The notes beneath the pieces are model-generated. The model had not been told where the DNA came from. It made no database searches and saw only the letters and a program-made list of their open reading frames with translations. The position numbers and the translations under genes were made by a program. Source: Enchytraeus crypticus (lineage: Eukaryota > Annelida > Clitellata > Enchytraeida > Enchytraeidae). Taken from it: 64,000 nucleotides of DNA. This document shows, piece after piece, positions 49,294 to 62,620 of the stretch. Positions within the stretch are counted from its first letter, which is position 1, and each line of letters begins with the position of its first letter. The stretch covers positions 154,501 to 218,500 of the forward strand of contig CAJHZI010000821.1 in assembly GCA_905160935.1 (NCBI GenBank). The letters run 5' to 3'.

Positions 49294-49475
49294 AATATAA
49301 ATAAATTGATGTACCCAAAGGTTGTGAAGCAAAATCCTTTAAAATATAAGTAAATCATGGAGAGAAAAAATTAGATTTAGATAAACTGGAAGGTCGATCT
49401 ATGCACTTATACGTATATAATACTATTTTAGTTGCACATATTACTCTGCTTATTTTGTTATTTAATATACTAATG
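49294..49475 (+). repeat. 182-bp repeat, left arm of a distant inverted pair
   Basis: The segment is the complement of 56750-56931 with only about two mismatches by eye. It starts AATATAAATAAATTGATGTA and ends near TTAATATACTAATG. No coding or terminal motif is recognised. Confidence 0.9.
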
Positions 49476-50744
49476 CCGAGTTGTATATCTGGACAGTGGA
49501 CAAACTCTGTAGCACTTCACGACGTTTGGGGAGTTTTGGAAAGTGGATAGTTATAAAATAAAAACAGATATACCTATTATATGATAAGACTTTAGTTTAA
49601 CAGTTTAACCTACACCTCATCTCGGTTCCCCAATAGCTTTTTTCTCTCTTCGCCGTTCTATCTTTTAGAATTTGAAATATTGTCTTATTCACCAATTTAT
49701 GTTTATAAGGAATGTTCATTGCGATTCAGAAGTAATGCATTTTATTCGACTGAATTCCATTTGAAAGCAATTGCGGTCACACACTTTCCAACATCGACGA
49801 TAATTGAATGGTTGTGATATACGCTAAAAAAGGTTGAATATTAAAATTAACTTCGTTGGTTTTTGAAACAGCTTCAGTTCTTTTACATGTTGAGTAGGCT
49901 AATTAATTATATATTCATTATGCGTTTTGCTATAAAATGAAAGCGTAGGCTGCAATGTTAGAGAACTTCTGTATGAAATATGACTATAGCAAGATAAATT
50001 TTCAACAAAATTCATTTGGGTACACGTGATCCGTAAATGACTGGCGTTATATGAATTTAATATTTAAGTGAAATAGAAAGAAGCGAAGAATCCGCCTGGG
50101 ATCCAATTTATCAACAAACACGGATCGTTTGCCGGAGTGAAAATGGAAAAGGCTGGTATCAAGGGACGGCTAATCCTGTAGTGAAAGGTGGTACGAGCTA
50201 ATGGATACAGCATGGTCGCTGCGCAAACACTCTGATGGACGCTGCAGAGAAATGTGAACAGACGGATGTGATTTCTAATTCAAGAGAAAATGGTACAAGT
50301 TTAAAATGATATATGAGTTCAGTTTGGACTATATTGTACTTGTATAAACGAATTCATTAAATTATAATTAGTGTACATGTGCAGTATGTGCAATAAAATA
50401 GTAACCATTCTTGAATTAGTAATACTAACTATTAATCCCTCATTTCTTCTCTTCTTTTAGTCTCTCTCCTTTTCACTTTAATTTTCTTTTTTCTCTTTCT
50501 CTCACAGTCTGACTCACTGTCTTTCACTCAATCTCTTTCAATGGAATGCCACTATAGCACTTTGTTAAATGATGCTATATCAAAAGCATTTTGTTTAGAG
50601 CTCTATGCAGCTGTTATGTAACGCATGTTGGGTATATTTAGAAGTATAAGAGTTTAAGTCAAAGTTAGAATTTAAAATTTATTTAAGATGCTAACTTTTG
50701 AGATTTTTGAGATGAGATATTTCGCAATTCTTTTAAGCAGCTAG

Positions 50745-50848
50745 ATGACCTCCAGTAGCCGGGCGGCGATTCAGCACGAATTGCTCGAATGGATTTTATC
50801 AAACCTGTTTTTTTAAATAAAAATATTAATTTAAAAATAATAATAATA
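50745..50848 (+). mobile_element. Retroelement 3' tail, heavily 5'-truncated
   Basis: GTAGCCGGGCGGCGATTCAG and TTTTATCAAACC match the 3' end of the element at 37613-38518 in the opposite orientation. The copy ends in AATAATAATA, supporting an (AAT)n-type tail. Confidence 0.75.
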
Positions 50849-50984
50849 GAGACATAACATCAGTAACATGTATGTCTCAAATAGTACTCACTTCAGGAAT
50901 AAGAAGAAGACTAGGGACGAAGGACGCCATGTTCTTTTAACATCAAACAAACTCTTCTCTAAACATCAAACGAACAGAAGGGCA

Positions 50985-51285
50985 AGATGACCCCTGGGTG
51001 AACCCTTCAACTCACGTTTATTGTTTACCCCCGCCCTGTGCATGGGAAGAAACAGAAGCCGAGCAACCGATAGCGTGGCCGTGGAAGAGCAAGTGTAAAC
51101 AGCTGCCCGGAACTGTAGAGCATTTCCTCCTGAAAAATCCTTCATTTGAAACTGAACATCACTTGTCCATTTCAAAGGAAGGCACTCACCGGACACACGA
51201 CTACTTTGTCTTCTCTGAAGCTTCGCTAGAGAGAATTAAATCTTCAGGACTAGAAGCTTTCATGAGATTAGCTAATGGGCAGTGA
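50985..51285 (+). mobile_element. Possible LINE C-terminal remnant
   Basis: A plus frame includes CKQLPGTVEHFLLKNPSFET and ends SLERIKSSGLEAFMRLANGQ. This recalls the Cys/His and ETVEHFLL..CP tail of some LINE proteins. The first part (ATGACCCCTGGGTGAACCCT) also has a relative at 56668. Assignment is tentative. Confidence 0.35.
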
Positions 51286-51760
51286 TATTTATGTAACAGT
51301 TTTATCCGATTTCCCAGCCTTGTTATCTGAAACATTGTTTGAAGGTTTTTAATATCTGTACTTGATACCGCTGAAAATTAGCAGTGATTTTAATTGATTG
51401 CAATACAAAGCATTGTGCTTAGTTATTCTATAAATTTATTTACTGTTTCGTATTTAAAAGCACTCAAACACACTTATTGCTTCACATTAAGAAATTATTT
51501 GCAATATTAATTGGTATTTTTTATTTAAAATTATTTGTGCACGAGTGCACACTTTGGAATTTTTGGATTGCCTAGGCCTGTACATGTAATTGGCCAATTG
51601 CATACTGAAAGTTTCACGAGGCTACGATAGGAAAATAAGATAATAGAAGTTGCTTCAGACATTGATTAATACAAACTACTGAAAACAAACTGCAAACTAC
51701 ATTCACAGAAATAATTAAGGTTAGTGAAGAATTTCATTTATTAGTCGATGGAATATTCTT

Positions 51761-51762
<2 letters not shown>

Positions 51763-51798
<36 letters not shown>

Positions 51799-51815
51799 TG
51801 AAATAGAGAGAGAGA
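51763..51815 (+). repeat. (AG)n microsatellite
   Basis: GA dinucleotides with an AAATGAA interruption. Confidence 0.9.
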
Positions 51816-52133
51816 GATAAAGTGAGAAAGATAAAGTGAAAGATGTGAGCTATGTTATATTCTAGAATGCACATTCTTGTTTTATATTATTTAATTGGAA
51901 ATCCTTTTTTCAATTGGAACTCTTTGTATTTTTAAATTTTAAATGAATTTTTGACTCCTACAATTATCTCCAGAGATACAGAAGAAAACTAGACATACAA
52001 TAAGCCTAAATTTAACGAAAGCAATAGGAGATATAGATGTAGCCTTTAGCTTTTCTTACAATCACCGATTTGAAATTTATATTATATATATTAAATGCTG
52101 ATTCATGAATTAAATAGATAATTTTAGGATTTA

Positions 52134-53089
52134 CAGACTGCGTCAAAAAAACTGACCCCCTACAGAAAATTTTCTATAACTTTTGTATCTGATGTCTCTT
52201 TATCATATAAATCTAAGCACTTATTCGTGGTCCAATTCTACACATATGCCGAAAATATCATGGAAATATATGCATCACAATTCGAGTTAAAGATCCTTTT
52301 GCGCCATGCCCCTACCTATTCTAGATTCACCAACAGAAAATGTCTATAAATTTGGCATCTGATGTCTCTTTATCATGTATATTGAGGCGATTATTCATGA
52401 TCCAGTTCTACACGAATGCTGAAAATGTATGGTAATAATTATATGCGCCACAATTATAGTTACAGATCTTTTTGCGCCATGCCCCTACCTCTCATAGATT
52501 CTCTAAGTAGTTTGCCACTATTAGTCACGGTAAGTTGCGGATACAAATATTCCATGAACAAGGTTACGAGGCGAAAATAATAAAGCAAGCCTGTCCTCTG
52601 AAAGGATGGTCCTTGCCAAATATTAAGAGTATTTGTCGGAAGATTGCGGGTAGAGAGCAACTGATAGAAAGGCGGGCTGTGGCTGGTCCAAAAGTGCCAG
52701 AAAAAATGCAAATATTGCTGCTGTTGAGGAAATAATTTGTGTTTAGGAAGGAGAACCTGGAACACGTCGTAATACACGTCAGATATATCAAGTACTAGGG
52801 GTTTCTGCCGCATCAGTTAGCAGGATTGCTACTACCAACACAATGAATCAATGAAGGGCTCTATTCAGAAATATTCAGCGACAAACTGCTCAGAGAACCT
52901 ATATGAGGTAGGGGCATGGCGCAAAAAGATCTGTAACTCGAATTGTGATGCATATATTTCCATGGAATTTTCAGCATATCTGTAGAATGGAACCATGTAT
53001 TATCGCTAAAAGTTGCATGATAAAGAGACTTCAGATACCAAAATTATAGAAAATTTTCTGTTGGGGGTCAAGTTTTTTGACGCAGTCTG
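52134..53089 (+). mobile_element. Mariner-like non-autonomous transposon with long inverted ends
   Basis: The ends are inverted repeats starting CAGACTGCGTCAAAAAA. The left end follows TA. The arms run about 190-230 bp and share TCTCTTTATCAT, TATATGCATCACAATTCGAG and TTTTTGCGCCATGCCCCTAC. The left arm contains a second, diverged copy of its inner part (about 52325-52500), so that block appears twice on the left and once on the right. The centre (plus, about 52530-52830) encodes IFHEQGYEAKIIKQACPLKG, then WSLPNIKSICRKIAG, the N-terminal helix-turn-helix part of a mariner-type transposase; an in-frame stop and later frame change break it. The catalytic domain is absent. Confidence 0.85.
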
Positions 53090-53189
53090 CATATGCTTGA
53101 TATGAGCAAGGAAACGGGAAACCACCGCAGAGGCCATACTTATCCCATGCTATAGGCTACATAAGGTATGGATAAGGCATAGACTTTGT

Positions 53190-53310
53190 GAAGGGATTAA
53201 CTTGTTGATCTAAGGAGTGATCTTATGGAGCGAGAAAGCAGACTTTGAGTATGAATATATACCTTGAACCTGCCACTTGGCAGTGCACTGAAGAAGAAGA
53301 AGAAGAAGAT
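53190..53310 (+). repeat. Repeat with (GAA)n 3' tail (LINE 3' end type)
   Basis: AACCTGCCACTTGGCAGTGC and ACTGAAGAAG resemble the 3' end of the (AG)n-tailed LINE copies (GGACCTGCCAGTAGACAGTG at 22220). The upstream part GGAGCGAGAAAGCAGACTTT also resembles 11240. Confidence 0.55.
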
Positions 53311-53314
53311 ACTT

Positions 53315-53369
<55 letters not shown>
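53315..53369 (+). repeat. (TA)n microsatellite
   Basis: TA dinucleotides directly after the GAA-tailed repeat. Confidence 0.95.
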
Positions 53370-53370
<1 letters not shown>

Positions 53371-53518
53371 CAGGGTGAGTTTAAAAAAATTATTACACCT
53401 AAAAAAAGTTTGAATATCTCAGGCTATTGTTAATATTTTTCAATATAATTTTTACCAATTATTAAAGGACTAATTTCGGATGGGGTGGCCAATTTTCATC
53501 CATTTATAATTATAACAA

Positions 53519-53519
<1 letters not shown>

Positions 53520-53555
<36 letters not shown>
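53520..53555 (+). repeat. (TA)n microsatellite
   Basis: Short TA dinucleotide tract. Confidence 0.9.
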
Positions 53556-53558
<3 letters not shown>

Positions 53559-53904
53559 CGATTTCATTTAAATGCTCGAGTGTCATTCAACGGACTTAAG
53601 CCTATGTCTTTTTCTTATATCTGTACAGAAGAAAATTGTAGACTACATTACACGTGCGCCATATAAGGCTTCTACATCCTTTGGAGCTTAACTTATATGC
53701 GTTCATTATCCAAATTGTTTTACTAATTTTTAGCGAAGTTCTGAAAGTGCTTTTGAATTGCTGCAGAATGAATTATACATTTTTCGTTATATGTACTTGT
53801 GTCATAAACATGTTTATTAATATACATGTATATTAATATGCACGTATAGTATATATGGTTTGGAGTTCATGCAGTTGCAAAAGTAATCCTGGATGGGTTC
53901 TTTT

Positions 53905-54010
53905 CTAAGTTTTAACCCACAGGCTAGCTGAACACATGACCTGAGTTCAAATCTTGGCCGGGTTGTGCTAATAGTATCATCGACTCAGTTTCTGGCTGAC
54001 AATGCTTTCA
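53905..54010 (+). repeat. tRNA-like SINE remnant
   Basis: A box B-like GAGTTCAAATCTTGG with a preceding tRNA-like stretch GGCTAGCTGAACA; the tail is not clear. Confidence 0.3.
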
Positions 54011-55871
54011 GCTCCAACCTCTTGCGACCTCTTCTGTTAACAGATCTTCAAGCACGAGCAGATGTATTCATTCTCACAGCAAAGTCTTGTGCGCAATAGA
54101 GGAAAACTTACATAATCGATTGATGCCTTAATTACATAGAGCATCCTCAAAAGTTCTGAAGCCTAAATCTGTAACTTGTTTTGTTGCCTTATTAATTATT
54201 AATATTCAGGTATGCTTAAATATAAAAACACCAATAGATAGTTTCAAACCGGCTTTTAACGTTTCATTCATTACTTAAGACTTTAAAAATAGCGTATTTG
54301 GTTATTAAATCCAAGTTTCTTTAGTTCTCTCCTTTAGTTTTAAGCTTTTTAAATTGGTTAACATATCGAAAAGTTGCAATAGTTGGCTGTTAGCTTGTAA
54401 CATTTTGCAATTCTATTTCTTATCGTTTTCACTTTATTTTGAGGTTTTCACTTATGGTCTTGAATAACTAACATGCTTTAATCTTTAAAGTATCATATAT
54501 GCTTCCTGTGTAAAATTGCACAAAAATAATGTCATTGATTGGCAATCATATAGTTCTTTTTATTCTGAATTTCTGATCTAAGTACTAGTAGAAACAAAGC
54601 TAAAAGTAGAAACAATAATTAATTCAATGAGATTCTATTATGTTTTAAAAAAATATAAATTTTTACAATAATATTTAAGATTTATTTTCTAGCTTTTTCA
54701 TTTGAACCTTTCCAAAATCGTTTTACTTTTTCTCATCGGATCGAATTTAGTTTCCAAACGTTCTATATTATCATGAGCATTGAACACGGTTTGTAGGCCT
54801 ACTCTACACGTGTTGACATTAGTAAGCAGCTCCATAGGAACGTGAAAGCAGATTTCTAATATTAGATGTTAAAGCATCGCGGAATCGTATTTTTTGCATT
54901 TAATTCACTGATCTATATATTTTAATAGAAACAATTACTGATGCCAGACACACCAGTATCTCATACAAGTATATTATATTAGAGTCAACAAAGTGAGAGA
55001 AAATGTGGATCTCATGACACATTCAGGTGTCGTGGAGATAATTTGTAAGGTAGAAGTCGAGTGGTTTGGTAGACACCGCACATCTGTTGACTGGTGGATG
55101 CATTGGGTGATGTCTCATTATAGTTACTAATATCACTGAACCTCTAGCCATATAGGCTGAATCCACGAAGTAGGGTATTTAAGTTATTCAGGCCTAGTAT
55201 AAACAATATTAACATTAGGATTAAATAATGTTTAATATTGCTACAATTGACCAAAATAGACTGCAATATCTACGAAAATAACAATTGAAATATAATAATT
55301 AGCAAAATATTATTAATTAGAATGATTTAAGTATAACGTAAAAGACCATAATATCCATCTGCAGTGAAGAACGTTATACATGTAATTAAATAGCGTCACT
55401 TTTGAGTATTGTAGTCAACGCCGTCCTTATTGATATCGCGCACAATGAAGAACAATGGCAATTTAAACAACACAAATCAGAGAGAATAGTACTTTATATA
55501 ATATATACTGAGGCCCGTTTGGATTAGTACAGATCTCATTACTCCCAGCTATAGACCGTTGATATGGTATTAAAACCAGATTCATACAGATATAGAAAAC
55601 TATGTTTATTTGACAATATATCCCGAAATACAGCATATATGAATGCCAGCAAGAACACACGAATGAATATTAGGCTATCACAGCGGATATAGGAACCCTA
55701 TCTAGTCAACCACCTAGTAATCAGTCATCATAGACATTTTGAAAGTAATATTATGCAGTAATTTAAATAAACTTGTAAACAAATCAGGCAATGAGTTTAA
55801 AATTAGTGTTGCGATTGTCAACATTTTTCATTTAGTAATAAAAATAGTCGAGATTTGTTTCTTATAGCTGC

Positions 55872-55925
55872 AATGGCCTGTTTTATCTAGTACATGTAGC
55901 CTATGGCCTGTTTTATCTAGTACAT
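55872..55925 (+). repeat. Tandem duplication, two units
   Basis: ATGGCCTGTTTTATCTAGTA is repeated after about 30 bp. Confidence 0.9.
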
Positions 55926-56749
55926 ACATAGAGAAAGTAAGCTTATGCAAAGCCGGAGTTGTAAGACTATGATCGTTACGCCAACTTCACCATGCGTATT
56001 ATCGGATACCTAATTTTGTTAAAGACTAAGGGCTGTAGAGGATTTTAAAGCCAGATTTTATATACTTCAAAAATCAATGTAGTATTAGCTCATTATTTCG
56101 TAATTACTAACCAATTCATTTAGTTATAGCAAGAAATTAAATAATAAAAGGAAAATAAAGTAATACAAATTAAACATAAAAACGTAAAAAACCAATTGAG
56201 AAGTACTTATAGAGGGTTAAAATAGTGTATAGCAAAATGCTATCAGTTTTTTTAAATCTATTTGCAGTAGTTAGTTCAGTTTCAAATATGCCTTCTACCT
56301 GGTTTAAGCAGCATTCAATATAAGGAAATGTCTTCCTAAAATATACACTTATTAAAATATAGTAATATATAATACTGTACATTTTGTTCAGTATAATTGA
56401 TTTATAAATGTATAATTTGTCATTTCCTCTGTTTATTTGAGATTACAAGCCACTACCTCTCCCATCATCGCTCAGTACAGCCCGGGTTAGGACGCTCGCG
56501 GTGTCATCTTTAAAGGATCTCGACCAGCCTCGCTGAAACGAGTGGCAGATGATGACAAACGTATGATGATGATGATTATGACGATGACAGCATTCATCAT
56601 TACTGACTAGAGCTGTGTTTGCATTAAACAATTACAAAGGTACCGTATCTGCAAAGAAACGCCAGCATGACCTCTGGGGTACCCTTTCAACCCCAAGCGT
56701 CTCTTGTTTCTGAAGTTCTCTGACAGTAGAGTAACCAATGAACAATTGA

Positions 56750-56931
56750 CATTAGTATATTAAATAACAAAATAAGCACAGTAATATGTGCAACTAAAAC
56801 AGTATTATATACGTATAAGTGCATAGATCGACCTTCCAGTTTATCTAAATCTAATTTTTTCTCTCCATGATTTACTTATATTTTAAAGGATTTTGCTTCA
56901 CAACCTTTGGGTACATCAATTTATTTATATT
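56750..56931 (-). repeat. 182-bp repeat, right arm of the distant inverted pair
   Basis: The complement of 49294-49475 with about two mismatches (CAGTATTATA versus TAGTATTATA, and CACAGTAATA versus CAGAGTAATA). Similarity ends sharply on both sides. Confidence 0.9.
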
Positions 56932-57011
56932 TATTATATTTGGTTCTAGTCTCTCAATCCAAGAAAATGCAAAGCTAGCAAAAATGAGCTATGCTATATT
57001 ATATTATCCGG

Positions 57012-57150
57012 TAGAGGGCGGTAGTATAATGGTAAGCTGTTTTTATAATGGTGACTGTGGATTAGTAGGTGAAAGGTTCAAAATTTATTCTCACAATATA
57101 ATGCTAACTTGACGTACTCGAGTCACAAGAAAAAGACGTTAAACTAGGCT
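57012..57150 (+). repeat. tRNA-derived SINE-like repeat
   Basis: A box A-like TAGTATAATGGTAAGC and box B-like GGTTCAAAATT are followed by GAAAAAGACGTTAAACTAGG, again the GACGTTAAAC-type tail. Confidence 0.6.
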
Positions 57151-57179
57151 GTAACCTTCATAAACAGTTGACGTTGACT

Positions 57180-57420
57180 GGCTGCGGATGAGCTAGTCCA
57201 GGCGACTGACGGTTAATTCACACTGAATTCCGCCGGAAGTGATCTATTAAAACACTGCACTTGTCCGGAATCATTTTACACCGTCATCTTTCACTCAACA
57301 GGGAAACCAGGATCGGAGTAAGCTTTGAGAGGTTTCACGCCGCATTAATTTCTAATTACTAGGAAGATACGAACAATCTGCGCCGCGGACCCACACAGCC
57401 GTGCAATGAAAACTCTAAAA
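57180..57420. promoter_or_regulatory. Motif-rich, less AT-rich stretch; candidate regulatory DNA
   Basis: It contains an Ets-type CCGGAAGT, homeodomain-type TTAATTTCTAATTACT and CpG-bearing blocks (CGCCGCGGACC). Function is inferred only from composition and motifs. Confidence 0.2.
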
Positions 57421-58433
57421 GCCATAATAAATGTTAAAAATAGCATGGCTCAAATTAACTAACTTTGATTAAAAAGTTCAAGGTAATACATAATCAGCAA
57501 TGACGCGCGTTGTGGAATAATAATTTAAAGAAAATTTTGTTTTGTTGCTAAACATACAGTGAGTTGAGAATCCACTCACAGTGGCTGCACGTCCTTGGAA
57601 GAAGAAACTAAGGTATAGTTAATAGTTAATTATATATCATGAAGTAAAAATCTCCTATCACTAGCCTCCTAGTGATGCGAAGTTTTATTCATCTTTCTAC
57701 ATATTATATTCTACATACCTTTCTATATATATTTTATACTCATTCTATACATCAGGCATTATTCTATACATACATTCTATACATAGATTTTCCTGTCAGG
57801 TCGCTATGTATGGCATTGATGCCGTGTATGTGCTGTCCTGCATTGATCTCCATTGAATAAATGAACTCTGTATGAGACACTTTCATGTATAGCCTACGGT
57901 ATATGATATGCATATTATATCTACTGTGTATGATATATGCTGACGTATATTATATTAATGTACTCACGTTATGTATCAATGTAATTGACTACATAATTTC
58001 TTTTAATCTACGACTGATTGAGCAGTACTATAGAAGTGTGCCTATATAGCATGCTGTTGCTAAACTGCACATGTTTGCTGAAGACGATCACATGTCATTT
58101 GACGCAACGCTCCTATGAGCTAAGGTTTCTGACCTTTCGCTAATGACCTTCTGCCATTCTTTAAGTCTTTAACTCTCAACAGGTTGGCGTGGAAAGGGGC
58201 AGTGTTACGTATCTGTGTAGAGACAATACAGTTCCGCATCACCCTACTAAAAATGCGTAATTTACATTAAAACGCATTCTTCCAAAAATATAGAGCATAA
58301 TTCAAATTTAAGGTTTTTCCTAATTCATATTTTAACGGTTGGAATATTTAGTTGATATTGTTTTTAGTAAATAAAGTATCAGTGAGAATTTGAAAAGTTA
58401 GCATGATGGTCCTTAACCCAATGAGGGTTGTTG

Positions 58434-59046
<613 letters not shown>

Positions 59047-59218
59047 TCTACTACTAATAATAATGCAAAGAAATTAATTGCAAAGAAATTAATTGTAGCG
59101 AGCCAACTGTAGTGTACGGGCTCTACCGAGTGTTCAATTTCCCATAGATAAGTCTAGCAGCAAGTGAGTAGGAATATTTACGATATATGAACCTGCAATT
59201 GAATTGAACACTACATGT

Positions 59219-59230
59219 AGAGAGAAAGAG

Positions 59231-59276
<46 letters not shown>
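59219..59276 (+). repeat. (AG)n microsatellite
   Basis: GA dinucleotides following ACACTACATGTAG. Confidence 0.95.
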
Positions 59277-59281
<5 letters not shown>

Positions 59282-60559
59282 CATCGAATTATTTTGAATA
59301 CAATCAGTCATTACTGATGCCATGCATCTTACACGCATATAATTAAATACACTCTCTTTGTTATAATGAGTTGTAGATCAGTTTTATTAACTAACATGTA
59401 GCATTAGAAATATATGTGTATGATTTAAATTGAAAAGCAAGATTAGGGTCTAATGCAAACATTTATGCAAACATTTATTCATTTTAAGTTTATCTTAATT
59501 TTCAATTCATTTCGATTCCTTAGTAATACTCTTTCAGTTAAACTTTCATTGGTAAAGTTAATATTGATTCATTTTAATGGTATCATCTCAACATCATATT
59601 AATACTTTTAAATTTCAAATAGGCCCCTATTCTGAGTTTTGAGCAAACAACTGTAGTGTAATGGGTCTTTCGTACAAGGTGTCTAAGCAGGAGCTGAGGA
59701 CAGTAATATAAAACTACTTTATAAGCCACATTTTTCTTCAGTATCCATTATGATTTAAAAAAGGAGCATAGCCTGTCATATCCGTAACATAACAGAATGA
59801 ATAAACTTTAAACTTCACGTTTCGTAAAAAGTGATTAAACAATAATTGAGGGAGAGAGTTGAAAACCACCTCAAATGCAATAGACTATCTTCAATGCTAA
59901 AGACTGTATTAAGGTTTGTATTTGTAAAGGGTCTATACATTGCGTTGAAATTAACTAGTTGGTCAATGGTGTGCTTTTAATGACTATTTAAACATACTTT
60001 GAGTAGAAATGTGTGTTTTAAAATAGACTTTTTTTCAAACTACTAGGGGGGAGATTACTCAATTAATTAGAATTTGACGTCCGACATATCGCTTTAAAAA
60101 AATGTCTCTGCACCAACAGACGTCAAAGCACCACACGATGACGACTAAGAATACAAAGATCGAAGAGAAAGTGAGAGAAAAACAGTGCAAGATCATAATC
60201 CGAAGCAAGAGGGTCAGAATATTTGCCTGTGACAGAAAATATGAGTTTTTGGCTTGCCCTGGAAAGTAATAATTCATGTACATTCATAAATCGAAATTTT
60301 GTGAGATAGAATTGCACAACGTTGTAGCAGAAAACATAAAGAAGCTTCTGCCAATAGCAGCCTAATGTTCGGTAGAGTGGAAGGATCTTTACTAGAGGAG
60401 CGAAGACTTTGGTTTGTATTTTAGTCCTTTGTAGAATTTTAAAACATGTGCAATCTACTGTTAGTCTATTCTTCGTAAATCCGGACACCGCACGGGTAAA
60501 CCACTGTACTACAGTACAGTTGCATATTATCGGATTTAAGATCTTGTGGGACAAAAGAA

Positions 60560-60790
60560 TCCTTCATTAATGAAGCAGATCGCAGAGGTCAGCTGAGTCC
60601 CTGCCCCTCGAAGGATTAAGCACTGACACACTCATGACGTCATAGATAGACTGATAGAGGTTTGATTGCAGGTTAGTAGCGCTCAACCCGCCACGTGACA
60701 GGGGTCACGACACTGAAGAAAGAAAGGCTAATTGCCCCGTCTCAACTGCTATTAGTTACACCGGCACGCGCAAACAGAATATGCTTAATC
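60560..60790. promoter_or_regulatory. Candidate regulatory cluster with an Otx-type site
   Basis: A GC-richer stretch with GGATTA (60613-60618, the complement of the K50 homeodomain core TAATCC), a full CRE TGACGTCA (60635-60642), an E-box CACGTG (60692-60697) and GCTAATTGCC (60727-60736). It directly adjoins the LINE 3' end. Autoregulation by Otx is an inference. Confidence 0.3.
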
Positions 60791-60794
60791 TTTG

Positions 60795-61735
60795 CTAATA
60801 ATAATAATAACAACAATTAGAGTGCTACAGTCATCAATGACAACATCGAGCACTATTGAGACAAAATCAAGCCGGCAAGCAAAAAGGTCCAAAAACGGTG
60901 CAAATTCCAAAATCCAGAAATTCAGTCCAAAGTAAAGGGAGTTAAAGAGAAGGTGGTTTAGGCGTAGGTCGCTGCTCATGGACACTGGATGGAAAAGAGA
61001 GATGGAAAAGATAGGTCTTCAACTGCTTATGGAACTGCTCATAGGAAAGCAAGGGCTGATGTGATTCAAATGAAGATTTCCGAAGATTGGATGGAAGAGA
61101 ATTCCAGATCTGCGGTGCAGCATGCTGGAAAGAACGACTAGATAGCTTAGAGCGTGAAGGTAAGCTAGATCCCGCAAAAGTAATTAATTTAGAAGACCGA
61201 GTAATAGCAGGCTGCATCACTTTAATCAAGTGAGACATACAAGTTTGTCCAGGGATGGTGATGGACTTATAGGTTAACGAAGCTGTTTTGTAAATGATAC
61301 ACTCTTTAATCTTTAGCCAGTGCAAAGACTTCAAAATGGTCGTAACATGTGAGTACTTGGAACTACAAAAAATTGCTCGCGCAAGAGAATTCTGAACAAA
61401 CTGCAAATGATCAATCTCACAGCCAGGGAGATTTAAAAACAGGGAATAGCACAGTAGTCCAACTTCGATTGCACAAGAACAGCACCAATTGTAGCAGCTG
61501 TCTCACGTGACAAATATGGACGTATTAGACAAAGATCACGGATATGGAAGAAGCATGCTTGTGAAGTTTTAGTTATATGTTCGTGGAAGGTTAGGTGTTT
61601 ATCAAGGATAACACCGAGATTTCTCACAGAAGAAACAGGTGATATTTTAAAACCCGAAGATAACGAAAGAGTTTTCCCATTCAGTTTCAGAAGCTGTTGA
61701 GGTGTCCCGACCGAATGATACCAACGTTTAGAACT
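60795..61735 (-). mobile_element. CR1/L2-like LINE, 5'-truncated, reverse transcriptase C-terminal part
   Basis: On the minus strand the copy encodes TPQQLLKLNGKTLSLSSGFK, then VRNLGVILDKHLTFHEHITK, RDLCLIRPYLSRETAATIG, QSKLDYC, and after one frame change near 61410-61440 QFVQNSLARAIF, SLHWLKIKECIIYKTASLTY, AAPQIWNSLPSNLRKS and FHKQLKTYLF. This is the typical post-catalytic region of CR1/L2-group LINE reverse transcriptases. About 150 bp of 3'UTR follow and end in an ATT-rich run near 60798-60815. The endonuclease and RT core are missing. Sequence is otherwise well preserved, so the copy may be fairly young. Confidence 0.88.
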
Positions 61736-62093
61736 TGTGTAAGTATATTTATATAGTATGTTTATCTCAGTGTGTTGCCTAAAGGGAGATACATGGTGTG
61801 CAACTTTCCAACTAATTTTATCATTTCGCTTTGAGCCCTCTGAAGTGGAAATATTTCTGAGTGTAAATTGTGTATACTCGAAAATGTTGCAATGTGCATA
61901 TTAAATATGATTTCGGTTAGAATAGGACACTACAAGCAGATTTAATATTATGCCATTTATGCCACTAGTTCACAACTCTCATTTTGTAAATATTATTTTG
62001 AACTCCGCTGTTCAATGTTCGAAGTTAGTTGATTTGGAATCTCAACCGAGTGGATATCCATTGTGATACGATAACAGACGTTAATTAATTTCA

Positions 62094-62226
62094 AAGCTGG
62101 TAAAGCTAAGGTTAACGTCAGTTTCCTCACTCGAAAGCGATGTCAGTAACGGGCGAGCCCAGGATTTGAACCCCGCACATACTGATCCGCGGTCGAGTAT
62201 CTAACCGACTTCGCCACTGGCTCCAG
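62094..62226 (-). repeat. tRNA-derived SINE (family A), near full length
   Basis: The plus strand reads GCTGGTAAAGCTAAGGTTAA, CTCACTCGAAAGCGATGTCA, GGATTTGAACCCC and CTAACCGACTTCGCCACTGG. The 5' end has a short inverted head, ACTGGCT / AGCCAGT. Just before it, CGATAACAGACGTTAATT (62070-62087) is a further tail-like piece. Confidence 0.92.
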
Positions 62227-62239
62227 CCAGTACTTAGTA

Positions 62240-62255
62240 TATACAAATATATATA

Positions 62256-62308
<53 letters not shown>

Positions 62309-62481
62309 ATATATATACAGTTTATATATATCTTATATGTATATACATGCATATATATATGCCATACTGATATAGGCCTATATATATGCATGTATATATA
62401 TATATCTATATATATCTATATATATAGACTATATATAATATTATATATATATATATATGTATAGTACATGTATATGTATAT

Positions 62482-62531
<50 letters not shown>

Positions 62532-62620
62532 TATATATATACACTTGTATATGTATAATATATTTCTTATATGTGAATATATAAGAAAATATATCTGCAA
62601 ATATATCTGTAAATATATCT
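62240..62620 (+). repeat. AT-rich microsatellite block
   Basis: (TA)n tracts at about 62255-62300 and 62481-62525 within degenerate TATATG and ATATC repeats. Confidence 0.9.

Noticed and set aside
60123-60554. 143-codon minus-strand open frame
   Set aside because: No recognisable domain; it lies downstream of a LINE 3' end and does not continue its reverse transcriptase.
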